Of a stretch of DNA of 64,000 bases, positions 1-8,303 are shown one piece after another. The notes beneath the pieces were generated by a model that was not told the origin of the DNA, did not search any database, and saw nothing but the letters and a program-made list of their open reading frames with translations. Both the position numbers and the translations under genes were made by a program. The stretch is from Pseudomonadota bacterium (GTDB taxonomy: Bacteria; Pseudomonadota; Alphaproteobacteria; Rhizobiales; Xanthobacteraceae), in assembly GCA_023404705.1 (NCBI GenBank), contig JAEYAU010000022.1:4619-68618 (forward strand), given 5' to 3'. Each line of letters begins with the position of its first letter. Position 1 is the first letter of the stretch.

Positions 1-161
1 TTCGGAATCATCAGGGACATTAGCAAGATATTGATGCTCGTGCCCCTTTTTGGCCCCGAAGTTCGCGGTCGAGCATACGGCAAGCTGCGCGCGAAGTGCG
101 GGTCCGGGCCACGAGTGTCGCGTGTCGCCTGCGCATAAGTCCGGGTTCCGGCCCGGCCCGA
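1..161. other. window edge, no gene seen
   Basis: No convincing coding frame was found on either strand. The stretch lies downstream of the tmRNA gene. It contains a GC-rich inverted repeat around 130-160 next to an A-run (161-165) that reads as a T-run on the minus strand and may belong to the tmRNA terminator. Confidence 0.4.
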
Positions 162-516
162 AAAATTGAGTGGAGGCTTCTGTTGCCAGGTGCCTCCGGA
201 CCCCGCCTGACGGAGCTTAACCCGTCAGGGCTTTAGATCGGTCTTTCAAACCGCGTTACGCGGCCTGAGCAACCGGAGCATAGTTGTCGTTGGCAACTAT
301 GAGTGTGGCCCGATATCGGCGGAACCATGCCGAGCGAAAGCACGCCCTTTACGCCCTCGTCGATCCTATTTCGCCCCCGCCGATGTGGCTCGCCGCTCGC
401 TGAACGGGTTGTTGCCCGCGAAGCGAGCCACATTGGTGGAGGCGCCGGGTACTGCCCCCGGGTCCGATAGGTTTATTACGACGCCCGTTTATCGCCATAG
501 CCGGCTTGCGCCGGCC
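162..516 (-). ncRNA. ssrA: two-piece (circularly permuted) transfer-messenger RNA
   Basis: This RNA rescues stalled ribosomes and tags the unfinished protein for proteolysis. On the minus strand the tag frame at 294-256 reads ANDNYAPVAQAA then TAA. The gene has the permuted alphaproteobacterial order. The acceptor piece comes first: a T-arm-like sequence and the acceptor 3' strand CGCCTCC followed by ACCA, whose CCA end is at 434. Next is an intervening hairpin (379-433) with arms TGTGGCTCGC and GCGAGCCACA. The coding piece then begins near 378 with GGGGGCG, which pairs with CGCCTCC through one G-U. The 3' end is set near 162-170 by a GGAGGC/GCCTCC hairpin followed by a T-run. A possible -10 element TATATT lies at 527-522. 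Outer ends are approximate; identity is near certain from the tag and the acceptor pairing. Confidence 0.93.
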
Positions 517-677
517 CCCTGAATATAGGCGATGAAGGTTGACGAAAAAAGAGCCCGGCTGGAACTCGGCGGGCGCTCCGCCGGCCCGGCCAGCGGGGCC
601 AGCGATGCCGCGCCCGCATGGAAGGGCACGCCGCGGCAGGCTGGTGCGCCTGCGCGCACGGCGGTAATCCTTCCCGC

Positions 678-1247
678 ATGCCCTCCGAGTCGTCTGCGGG
701 CGCTCCCGCCGCGCCGCCTCTCTCCGAACTGTTCCTCGCCTTCGTCTGGATGTCGGTGCACGGCTTCGGCGGTGTGCTGCCCTGGGCGCGCCGCGTGCTG
801 ATCGAGGAAAAGCGCTGGATGACGGCGGAGGAATTCAACGAGGCCTTCGCGCTCTGCCAGTTCCTCCCCGGGCCCAACATCGTCAACTTCTCGATCGTCT
901 ACGGCTCACGGTTGCACGGGCCGGCCGGCGCCGTGGTGGCGTTCCTCGGTCTGGTCGGACCACCGGTCGCGATCGTGATCGGGCTCGGCGCGCTCTATGC
1001 GCGCTATGGCGAAGTCGAGACGCTGCGCCGCATCCTCGCGGGGCTCGCGGCCGCCGCGGCCGGGCTGATCATCGGCACGGTCGCCAAGATGGCCGAGCCG
1101 CTGGTGCGCGGAAAGTTCGGGCCCGCGCCCTTCATCGTGGCGCTCGTGTTCGTCGCCGTCGTCGTGATGAAGTGGCCGCTGCTCTGGGTGCTGCTCGGGC
1201 TCGCGCCTGCGAGCATCGCCATCGCGTGGTGGTGGATGCGGCGATGA
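678..1247 (+). CDS. chrA: chromate transporter, first half-size CHR subunit
   Basis: A 189-residue inner-membrane protein of the CHR family, expected to export chromate or a similar oxyanion. It is one CHR domain: the N-terminal part carries the FGG and PGP-type loop elements (HGFGGVLPW, FLPGPN), followed by several hydrophobic helices up to the C-terminal WWWMRR. Full-length ChrA has two such domains; here each half is a separate gene, the short-chain CHR arrangement. The ATG at 678 is preferred to an upstream in-frame ATG at 618 because homology-like sequence begins after it. The stop overlaps the next start (ATGA, 1244-1247), so the two halves are probably translated together. True substrate is not shown by sequence. 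Confidence 0.82.
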   Translation: MPSESSAGAPAAPPLSELFLAFVWMSVHGFGGVLPWARRVLIEEKRWMTAEEFNEAFALCQFLPGPNIVNFSIVYGSRLHGPAGAVVAFLGLVGPPVAIVIGLGALYARYGEVETLRRILAGLAAAAAGLIIGTVAKMAEPLVRGKFGPAPFIVALVFVAVVVMKWPLLWVLLGLAPASIAIAWWWMRR

Positions 1248-1774
1248 AGGAGCTCGACGTCCTCATCAAGCTGTTCGTGCAGTTCGCGATGCTCTCGCTG
1301 CTCGCGATCGGCGGCGCCAATGCGGTCATTCCGGAAATGCATCGCCAGGCCGTCGAGATCGAGCATTGGATGAGCGCGCGCGAGTTCGCGGATCTGTTCG
1401 CGATTTCGCAGGTCGCACCGGGGCCTAACGTCATCATCGTGACTTTGGTCGGATATCACGTGGCCGGTCTCGCGGGCGCGCTCGCCGCGACGTTCGCGAT
1501 GTGCGGACCGACCTGCGTGTTCACCTATTATGTCGGCCGCGTCTGGGATCGCTTCAAGGACGCGCCCTGGCGCATCGCCACGCAAGCCGGCCTCGTGCCG
1601 ATCTCGGTCGGCCTGATCGCGGCCAGCGCCTTCGTCCTCGCGCGTGCAGCGGATACCACCTGGACCGCAGTCGTGATCACGGCCGCTACGGCAGGGATCG
1701 CTTATTTCACGCGGCTGAACCCCCTCTGGGCCTTTGCAGCGGCGGCTGCTCTCGGCTATGCCGGGCTTGTGTGA
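1244..1774 (+). CDS. chromate transporter, second half-size CHR subunit
   Basis: A 176-residue membrane protein, the partner half of the preceding gene. It repeats the CHR pattern: an N-terminal amphipathic segment, the IGGANAVIPE motif near residue 20, QVAPGPN near residue 58, then hydrophobic helices. In this family two antiparallel half-proteins are thought to form one transporter. Start is the ATG overlapping the upstream stop by four bases. No regulator of the ChrB type is visible in the neighbourhood, so chromate resistance is only one possibility. Confidence 0.82.
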   Translation: MKELDVLIKLFVQFAMLSLLAIGGANAVIPEMHRQAVEIEHWMSAREFADLFAISQVAPGPNVIIVTLVGYHVAGLAGALAATFAMCGPTCVFTYYVGRVWDRFKDAPWRIATQAGLVPISVGLIAASAFVLARAADTTWTAVVITAATAGIAYFTRLNPLWAFAAAAALGYAGLV

Positions 1775-1882
1775 CGGGGCGGCGACGCTTTCTGTGGCCT
1801 CCCCGGTGACCTCTGTGCTAGCAATCGCCAACAAGACGCACAGAGAAGGCGGACGGGGACAGAGCGTTCAGAGGAGTAGGGG

Positions 1883-2377
1883 ATGTCCGAGGGTGCCAAG
1901 CCGGCAGAGACCTCCGGCGGTGGGTGGATTCGTAATCCGCGAGACTTCTGGGGCGGCCTTGCGCTGGTGGCACTTGCAGTGTTCGCGCTCTGGGCGAGCA
2001 GCGATCTGCCGGGCCAGCGTGGTTTCGCCTTCGGCCCCGGAACCGCTCCGCGTTTGTTCGGCATCGGACTCGTGCTCCTCGGCGCGGCGGTCGCGGTCAT
2101 CGGACTGATCACCGACGGACCTCGGCTCGAACGTTATGCGGTGCGCGGACCGCTGTTCGTCGCGGCCGCCATCCTGGCCTTCGCGGGCATGATCCGTCCG
2201 TTCGGACTCGTGATCTCGGCGTTCGCCACGTTCGTGATTTCGGGCATGGCTTCCGAAGAAACCAAGTGGGTCGAGAACATCATCGCGGCTGCGGTGCTGA
2301 CGGGCTTCTGCGTGCTGCTGTTCGTCAAGCTCCTGCAGCTGCCGTTCCAGATCTGGCCACCCGGCCTGCAATTCTGA
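1883..2377 (+). CDS. tctB: tripartite tricarboxylate transporter, small membrane subunit TctB
   Basis: A 164-residue protein with four predicted hydrophobic segments (about residues 25-42, 55-76, 89-122 and 134-150), the size and layout of TctB. It forms the small membrane component of a periplasmic-binding-protein-dependent secondary transporter for tri- or dicarboxylates or related organic acids. The start has a good ribosome binding site (GAGGAGTAGG just upstream). It is 13 bases before tctA and followed by a Bug-type receptor gene, so the operon order is B-A-C rather than the more familiar C-B-A. Confidence 0.85.
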   Translation: MSEGAKPAETSGGGWIRNPRDFWGGLALVALAVFALWASSDLPGQRGFAFGPGTAPRLFGIGLVLLGAAVAVIGLITDGPRLERYAVRGPLFVAAAILAFAGMIRPFGLVISAFATFVISGMASEETKWVENIIAAAVLTGFCVLLFVKLLQLPFQIWPPGLQF

Positions 2378-2390
2378 TCCGAGCCGATCC

Positions 2391-3899
2391 ATGTTCGAAA
2401 TCATCACCAATCTCGCGCACGGCTTCTCGGTCGCGTTCTCGTGGACCAATCTGGGGCTGTGCCTCATCGGCTGCCTGGTCGGCACGCTGATCGGCGTGCT
2501 GCCCGGCGTCGGCTCCACGGCGACCATCGCGATGCTGCTGCCGATCACCTTCGGGCTGCATCCTGTCGGTGCGCTGATCATGCTGGCCGGCATCTATTAC
2601 GGCGCGCAGTATGGCGGCTCGACCACGTCGATCCTGGTGAACATTCCGGGCGAAGCCGGATCGGTGGTGACGACACTCGACGGTCATCAGATGGCGCTGC
2701 AGGGCCGCGCCGGCGCGGCGCTCGCAATCGCGGCGATCGGGTCGTTCTTCGCAGGCTGCGTCTCGACGGTGCTGATCGCCGCGCTCGGCGGGCCGCTCAC
2801 CGGGCTCGCGCTGCAGTTCGGCCCGGCCGAATACTTCTCGCTGATGGTGCTCGGCCTGATCTTCGCGGTGGTTCTCGCCAAGGGCTCTATCCTCAAGGCG
2901 CTCGCCATGATCGTCATGGGGCTGCTGATGTCGATGATCGGCTCCGATCTCGAGACCGGCGCGAGCCGCATGGCGTTCAACCTGCCGGAGCTCGCCGACG
3001 GCATCGGCTTCGCGGTGCTCGCGATGGGCGTGTTCGGTTTCTCGGAGATCATCCGCAACCTCGAGACCACGCATAACCGCGACATCGTGAAGGGCAAGGT
3101 CACGGGCCTGATGCCGACCGTCAAGGATCTGAAGGAGTCGACTCCCGCGATCCTGCGCGGCACCGTGATCGGCTCGCTGCTCGGCATCCTGCCGGGCGGC
3201 GGCGCCGTGATCGCGTCGTTCGCGGCCTATACGCTGGAGAAGCGCGTCGCCAAGGATCCGCGCCGCTTCGGCAAAGGCGCGATCGAAGGCGTCGCGGCGC
3301 CCGAGAGCGCCAACAATGCGGCCTCGCAGACCTCGTTCATTCCGCTGCTCACGCTCGGCATTCCGCCGAATGCCGTGATGGCGCTGATGGTCGGCGCCAT
3401 GACGATCCACGGCATCGTGCCGGGCCCGCAGGTGATGTCGAAGCAGCCCGACCTGTTCTGGGGCATGATCGCCTCGATGTGGATCGGCAACGCGATGCTG
3501 CTGATCATCAACCTGCCGCTCGTCGGTCTCTGGGTGCGCCTGCTGCGCGTGCCGTACCGGCTGCTCTATCCGTCGATCCTGGTGTTCTGCGCGATCGGCG
3601 TCTACTCGATCAACAACGCGCCCGCCGACGTCATCATGGCGGCCGTGTTCGGCCTGCTCGGATACTGGCTCATCAAGCACGATTTCGAGCCGGCGCCGAT
3701 GCTGCTCGGCTTCGTGCTCGGCCCGCTGATGGAGGAGAACCTGCGGCGCGCCATGCTGATCGCGCGCGGCGATCCGACGACCTTCCTGACGCGGCCGATC
3801 TCGGCGGGTCTGCTGGCCGTCGCAGCCGTGTTGCTCATTATCGCGGTGCTGCCGACCGTGCGCGGCAAGCGGGAAGAGGTTTTCGTCGAGGAAAGTTGA
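2391..3899 (+). CDS. tctA: tripartite tricarboxylate transporter, large permease TctA
   Basis: A 502-residue polytopic membrane protein, the normal length for TctA. Recognisable signatures are GVLPGVGSTATIAMLLP near residue 37, YYGAQYGGSTTSIL near residue 69 and LPGGGAVIASFAA near residue 266, the duplicated glycine-rich loops typical of the family. It carries the solute across the inner membrane using an ion gradient, after capture by the periplasmic TctC protein encoded downstream. The start codon is 13 bases after tctB. The substrate cannot be read from the sequence. Confidence 0.9.
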   Translation: MFEIITNLAHGFSVAFSWTNLGLCLIGCLVGTLIGVLPGVGSTATIAMLLPITFGLHPVGALIMLAGIYYGAQYGGSTTSILVNIPGEAGSVVTTLDGHQMALQGRAGAALAIAAIGSFFAGCVSTVLIAALGGPLTGLALQFGPAEYFSLMVLGLIFAVVLAKGSILKALAMIVMGLLMSMIGSDLETGASRMAFNLPELADGIGFAVLAMGVFGFSEIIRNLETTHNRDIVKGKVTGLMPTVKDLKESTPAILRGTVIGSLLGILPGGGAVIASFAAYTLEKRVAKDPRRFGKGAIEGVAAPESANNAASQTSFIPLLTLGIPPNAVMALMVGAMTIHGIVPGPQVMSKQPDLFWGMIASMWIGNAMLLIINLPLVGLWVRLLRVPYRLLYPSILVFCAIGVYSINNAPADVIMAAVFGLLGYWLIKHDFEPAPMLLGFVLGPLMEENLRRAMLIARGDPTTFLTRPISAGLLAVAAVLLIIAVLPTVRGKREEVFVEES

Positions 3900-4008
3900 G
3901 TTTGGAAAAAACTTGACGCAGGGGCAGGGAACCCCCGCGTCTTTCTGCCGCTTGACCCCGCGGGGTCTGCGAAGCGAAAGCAAGAAACTGTTCCGAAGGG
4001 AGAACGCC

Positions 4009-4986
4009 ATGCGTTTGACAGGTCTCGTCGCGGCTGCGGCCGCACTCGCCGCGCTGAGCGGCCCGGTGTCGGCCCAGGATTACCCGACGCGCCCCATCAC
4101 CATGATCGTTCCGTTCGCGGCGGGCGGCCCGACCGACACGATCGCGCGCATCGCGGCGGAGAGCATGTCGCGCACGCTCGGCCAGCAGATCGTGATCGAG
4201 AACGTCGTCGGCGCCGGCGGCACCACCGGTTCGACCCGGGCGATGCGCGCGACCAATGACGGCTACACGCTGATCATGGGCCACATGGGCACGCACGCGG
4301 CCTCGGTCGCGCTCTATCCGCGGCTCGCCTACAATCCCGAGACGGACTTCGCGCCGGTCGGCCTCGTCGCCGGCACGCCGATCCTGATCCTCGCGAAGAA
4401 GGACTTCCCGGCGAAGGATCTGAAGGAGTTCATCACTTACGTGAAGGGCAACGAAGCCAAGCTCAACGCCGCGCATGCGGGCGTCGGCTCGGTGTCGTTC
4501 ACGACCTGCCTCTACCTCAACTCGATCATGGGCGTGAAGCCGACCTCGATCCCGTATCAGGGCACGGGACCGTCGATGAACGCGCTGGTCGCGGGTCAGG
4601 TCGACTACATGTGCGACCAGATCGTCAACGCGGTGCCGCAGGTCCAGGGCGGCACGATCAAGGCCTATGCGATCGCCACGGCCGAGCGCAATCCGGCGCT
4701 GCCGGATGTGCCGACCACCAAGGAGGCCGGGCTTCCCGAGTTCCAGGCCTCGGCATGGAACGCCATCTTCGCGCCGAAGGGCACGCCGAAGCCCGTTCTC
4801 GACAAGCTCTCGGCCGCGCTCGACAAGGCGCTCGACGAGGAGGCGGTGCGCAAGCGGCTGCTCGATCTCGGCAGCGACATTCCGGGCAAGGACCGTCGCG
4901 GCCAGGAGGCGCTCGGCAAGCTCGTGAAGAGCGAGATCGCCAAGTGGTCGCCGGTGATCAAGGCGGCGGGCGCCACCGCCAACTGA
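4009..4986 (+). CDS. tctC: Bug-family periplasmic solute receptor (TctC)
   Basis: A 325-residue periplasmic binding protein. Residues 1-22 form a signal peptide ending VSA before QDYPTRPI. The mature start YPTRPITMIVPFAAGGPTD is the hallmark of the Bug/TctC family, which binds carboxylates such as citrate, malate or aromatic acids through water-bridged contacts. The ATG at 4009 has an AAGGGAGAA ribosome binding site; an upstream in-frame ATG at 3913 lacks one and would add a non-signal extension. It is about 110 bases from tctA and is followed by a hairpin that could end the operon. Confidence 0.9.
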   Translation: MRLTGLVAAAAALAALSGPVSAQDYPTRPITMIVPFAAGGPTDTIARIAAESMSRTLGQQIVIENVVGAGGTTGSTRAMRATNDGYTLIMGHMGTHAASVALYPRLAYNPETDFAPVGLVAGTPILILAKKDFPAKDLKEFITYVKGNEAKLNAAHAGVGSVSFTTCLYLNSIMGVKPTSIPYQGTGPSMNALVAGQVDYMCDQIVNAVPQVQGGTIKAYAIATAERNPALPDVPTTKEAGLPEFQASAWNAIFAPKGTPKPVLDKLSAALDKALDEEAVRKRLLDLGSDIPGKDRRGQEALGKLVKSEIAKWSPVIKAAGATAN

Positions 4987-5044
4987 CGGCGGTGAGTCGC
5001 TCGGTTCGCGCAGCGAACCCCACGCCCTTGAAGGCCTTATTCGG

Positions 5045-5080
5045 ACAGGTGCCGTATCCCACGGCACCTGTTCGTGTTTT
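5045..5080 (+). terminator. hairpin terminator after tctBAC
   Basis: Eleven-base inverted repeat ACAGGTGCCGT / ACGGCACCTGT with a five-base loop, followed by TCGTGTTTT. The T-tract is interrupted, so termination may be partial. Confidence 0.6.
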
Positions 5081-5192
5081 GGGGCAACCCGTCGAGAGTC
5101 GAGGAACCCGTTGACACTCACGCGGCGAGGTCGCGGCGGCGGGTTCGGACCGCTATATTGAGGCGACTCGCACAGCAGGTCCGGACAGCGCC

Positions 5193-5987
5193 ATGCGCCA
5201 ATATCTCGAGCTGATGGAGCGCATCCTCGCGCAGGGCGTGGAGAAGCACGACCGCACGGGGACCGGCACGCTGTCGGTGTTCGGCCATCAGATGCGCTTC
5301 GACCTGGCGGACGGCTTTCCGCTCGTCACGACCAAGCAGCTGCACGTGAAGTCGATCATCCACGAGCTGCTCTGGTTCCTGGCCGGCGACACCAACATCA
5401 AATATCTCAAGGACCACGGCGTCTCGATCTGGGACGAATGGGCGGACGAGAAGGGCGACCTCGGCCCGGTCTACGGACATCAGTGGCGCTCCTGGCCGGC
5501 GCGCGACGGCGGCACGATCGATCAGATCGCCAACCTGGTGCAGATGATCCGCCGCAACCCGGACTCGCGGCGCCTCATCGTCACGGCCTGGAATCCGGCC
5601 GATGTGGACCGCATGGCGCTGCCGCCCTGCCACTGCCTGTTCCAGTTCTACGTCGCGCGCGGCCGGCTCTCCTGCCAGCTCTATCAGCGCTCGGCCGACG
5701 TCTTCCTCGGCGTGCCGTTCAATATCGCGTCCTATGCGCTGCTCACTCTGATGGTCGCGCAAGTGACCGGGCTCAAGCCCGGCGAGTTCGTGCACACGCT
5801 CGGCGATGCGCATCTCTATTCCAACCATTTCGAGCAGGCGCATCTGCAGCTCTCGCGCAGCCCGAAGCCGCTGCCGACCATGCGGCTCAATCCGGCCGTG
5901 AGCGATCTGTTCGCGTTCCGCTACGAGGACTTCGTCCTCGAAGGCTACGCGCCGCATCCGAGCATCAAAGCGCCGGTGGCTGTCTAG
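5193..5987 (+). CDS. thyA: thymidylate synthase
   Basis: A 264-residue cytosolic enzyme that methylates dUMP to dTMP using 5,10-methylenetetrahydrofolate. The length equals that of the E. coli enzyme. The nucleophilic cysteine lies in ALPPCHCLFQFYV at about residue 146, followed by the QLYQRSADVFLGVPFNIASY block and the C-terminal KAPVAV. The dihydrofolate produced is recycled by the folA product encoded two genes downstream, a common pairing. The stop codon TAG shares its last base with a 49-base palindromic repeat. Confidence 0.98.
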   Translation: MRQYLELMERILAQGVEKHDRTGTGTLSVFGHQMRFDLADGFPLVTTKQLHVKSIIHELLWFLAGDTNIKYLKDHGVSIWDEWADEKGDLGPVYGHQWRSWPARDGGTIDQIANLVQMIRRNPDSRRLIVTAWNPADVDRMALPPCHCLFQFYVARGRLSCQLYQRSADVFLGVPFNIASYALLTLMVAQVTGLKPGEFVHTLGDAHLYSNHFEQAHLQLSRSPKPLPTMRLNPAVSDLFAFRYEDFVLEGYAPHPSIKAPVAV

Positions 5988-6035
5988 CGCATGATCCCGA
6001 AAAGTGGACACCGGTTTTCGGGCAAGATCATGCGC
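5987..6035. repeat. 49-bp nested palindromic intergenic repeat, copy 1
   Basis: Outer arms GCGCATGATC / GATCATGCGC and inner arms CCGAAAA / TTTTCGG around GTGGACACCGG. The same architecture recurs at 9276-9324, and a one-armed copy lies at 18442-18479. It sits between thyA and the acetyltransferase gene and could form a strong RNA hairpin in a read-through transcript. Confidence 0.75.
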
Positions 6036-6048
6036 GAGCAAAACTGAC

Positions 6049-6552
6049 ATGTCACTCACGATCCGCTCCGCGCGTCCGGGCGAAGCCGGATTGGTGCTCG
6101 GCTTCGTGCGCGAGCTCGCCGAATACGAGCGCCTGCTGCACGAATGCGAGGCAAGCGAAGCCGATATCGACGCGGCGCTGTTCGGCCCGACGCCGAGCGT
6201 CTATTGCGACATCGCGGAATGGGGCGGCGAGCCGGTCGGCTTCGCACTCTGGTTCACGAACTTCTCGACCTTCTCGGGACGGCACGGGATCTATCTCGAG
6301 GACCTGTTCGTGCGGCCCTCGCATCGCGGCAAGGGAATCGGCAAGGCGTTGATGGTGCGGCTGGCGCAGCATTGCGTCGAACGCGGCTGGTCGCGCTTCC
6401 AGTGGTCGGTGCTCGACTGGAACGAGCCCTCGATCGCGTTCTACCGCTCGATCGGCGCGGTGCTGATGGACGAGTGGACCGTGTGCCGCGTGAGCGGCGA
6501 CGCACTCGCGGCGCTGGCGCGCGAACCGCTCGCGCGCGTCGGGAGGTCGTGA
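6049..6552 (+). CDS. GNAT-family N-acetyltransferase
   Basis: A 167-residue protein with the GNAT fold. The acetyl-CoA pyrophosphate loop is visible as VRPSHRGKGIGKALM (about residues 89-103), and LDWNEPSIAFYRSIGA (about 122-137) is motif B. The N-terminus MSLTIRSARPGEAG is typical of small diamine or amino-acid acetyltransferases of this family, but the acceptor is not identifiable. The ATG at 6049 is chosen because the fold begins there. The stop shares one base with the folA start (TGATG), so the two are probably translationally coupled. Confidence 0.85.
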   Translation: MSLTIRSARPGEAGLVLGFVRELAEYERLLHECEASEADIDAALFGPTPSVYCDIAEWGGEPVGFALWFTNFSTFSGRHGIYLEDLFVRPSHRGKGIGKALMVRLAQHCVERGWSRFQWSVLDWNEPSIAFYRSIGAVLMDEWTVCRVSGDALAALAREPLARVGRS

Positions 6553-7064
6553 TGGAGCTCGTGCTGGTCGCCGCGATCGGCGAGAACCGCGTGATCGGGC
6601 GCGACAACGGCCTGCCGTGGCGGTTGAGCTCCGACCTGAAGCATTTTCGCGCCGTCACGGTGGGCCACCCGATCCTGATGGGCCGCAAGACCTATCTCTC
6701 GGTCGGCCGGCCGCTGCCCGGCCGCACCAATATCGTGATCAGCCGCGATCCCGCCTTCACGGCCCCCGGGGTCGTGGTGGCGCCCAGTCTTTCAGCGGCG
6801 CTCGAGACCGCGCGCGGCGACGCCCTGCGGCGCGGCGTCCACGCGATCATGATCACGGGGGGCGCGGCACTCTTCGCAGAAACCATGGCGATGGCCGATC
6901 GGCTGGAAATTACGCGCGTACGGTTAAGCCCGGCGGGGGACACCCTGTTTCCCGTCATCGATCCCGAAATGTGGCATGAAGCCGCGCGCGTGGCGCATCC
7001 GGCGGGCCCCCGAGACGACGCGGATTTTGAGATCATTAGCTATGTCCGGGCGGCGCGACGGTAA
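6552..7064 (+). CDS. folA: dihydrofolate reductase
   Basis: A 170-residue enzyme that reduces dihydrofolate to tetrahydrofolate with NADPH. Signatures are the N-terminal ELVLVAAIGENRVIGRDNGLPW, the catalytic acidic residue in the SSDLKHF helix, the MGRKTYLSVGRPLPGR cofactor segment and the ITGGAALF loop. It recycles the dihydrofolate made by ThyA. The start overlaps the preceding stop by one base. Confidence 0.97.
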   Translation: MELVLVAAIGENRVIGRDNGLPWRLSSDLKHFRAVTVGHPILMGRKTYLSVGRPLPGRTNIVISRDPAFTAPGVVVAPSLSAALETARGDALRRGVHAIMITGGAALFAETMAMADRLEITRVRLSPAGDTLFPVIDPEMWHEAARVAHPAGPRDDADFEIISYVRAARR

Positions 7065-7169
7065 GTCGCGGCACCGGCTTGCGTTGAACGCGCAAAGGTC
7101 GTCGCATATAAGCGCGCAAGAAGCGGCCGCGGCGAAACCAGCCCGCGGCCGGCGAGGAGAGACACATCC

Positions 7170-8303
7170 ATGCCGTGGAGCAATCAAGGCGGCGGTCCCT
7201 GGGGCTCGGGCCCGAAGGGACCGTGGGGTTCGGGGCCGCAGTCGTCCGGGCCAACGCCGCCGGATCTCGAGGACCTGCTGCGCCGCAGCCAGGACAAGCT
7301 GAAGACCGTGCTGCCGGGCGGCAATCTCGGCGGCAAGGGCTTCATGCTGATCCTGCTCGCCGCCGTCGTGATCTGGGGCTTCTCGGGCTTCTTCCGGGTC
7401 GAGCCCGACGAGCTCGGTGTGGTGATGCGCTTCGGCAAGTATGTGCGCGACGCGACGCCGGGCCTGAACTATCACCTGCCGTATCCGATCGAGTCCGTGC
7501 TCACCCCGAAGGTCACGCGCGTGCACCGCGTCGATCTCGGCATGCGCCTGATCGAGGACACGCGGCGCGGCGGCACCTCGATGCGCGACATCCCCGAGGA
7601 GAGCCTGATGCTCACGGGCGACGAGAACATCGTCGACGTCGACTTCTCGGTGTTCTGGCTCGTCAAGCCGAAGGGCGCGGCCGACTATCTGTTCAACATC
7701 CAGTTTCCCGAGGGCACCGTGAAGGCGGTGGCCGAGAGCGTGATGCGCGAGGTGATCGGACAGCAGAAGATCCAGCCGATCCTCACCGGCGCGCGGCAGA
7801 ACATCGAGACCGGCGTGCACGAGGGCATGCAGCGGACGCTCGACAGCTACGGGGCCGGCATCCAGATCACGCAGGTGCAGCTGCAGAAGGTCGACCCGCC
7901 GCAGCAGGTGATCGACGCCTTCCGCGATGTGCAGGCGGCGCGCGCCGATTTCGAGCGCGTACAGAACGAGGCGCGGACCTACGCCAATCGCGTGGTCCCG
8001 GAAGCCCGCGGCCGCGCCCAGCAGATCCTGCAGAACGCGGACGGCTACAAGCAGCAGGCGGTCGCCGAGGCCCGCGGCCAGACCGCCCGCTTCCTCAAGG
8101 TGCTCGACGAGTACACGAAGGCGCCGGACGTGACTCGGCAACGCCTCTATCTCGAGACCATGGAGCGCGTGCTCGGCGGCACCGACAAGGTCATTCTGGA
8201 GTCCGGCCCCGGACAGAGCGGGGCGGTGCCACTGCTGCCGCTCAACGATCTGCTGCGCCGCGCGCCGCAGACTCAGGCCCCGACGACGGGAGGAGCCCGA
8301 TGA
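7170..8303 (+). CDS. hflK: FtsH protease modulator HflK
   Basis: A 377-residue inner-membrane protein of the SPFH/prohibitin family. It has a Gly/Pro/Ser-rich cytoplasmic N-terminus (residues 1-35), one transmembrane helix (about 58-75) and a large periplasmic SPFH domain, with a coiled-coil rich in Gln, Arg and Ala near 245-310. With HflC it builds the cage around the FtsH protease and tunes degradation of membrane proteins. A GGCGAGGAGAG ribosome binding site precedes the ATG. The last four bases overlap hflC (ATGA). Confidence 0.95.
   Translation: MPWSNQGGGPWGSGPKGPWGSGPQSSGPTPPDLEDLLRRSQDKLKTVLPGGNLGGKGFMLILLAAVVIWGFSGFFRVEPDELGVVMRFGKYVRDATPGLNYHLPYPIESVLTPKVTRVHRVDLGMRLIEDTRRGGTSMRDIPEESLMLTGDENIVDVDFSVFWLVKPKGAADYLFNIQFPEGTVKAVAESVMREVIGQQKIQPILTGARQNIETGVHEGMQRTLDSYGAGIQITQVQLQKVDPPQQVIDAFRDVQAARADFERVQNEARTYANRVVPEARGRAQQILQNADGYKQQAVAEARGQTARFLKVLDEYTKAPDVTRQRLYLETMERVLGGTDKVILESGPGQSGAVPLLPLNDLLRRAPQTQAPTTGGAR

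Noticed and set aside
2325..4010. A 561-codon minus-strand frame opposite tctA
   Set aside because: Composition is typical of an antisense shadow (strings of His, Arg, Asp, Gln) and the plus strand encodes an unmistakable TctA.
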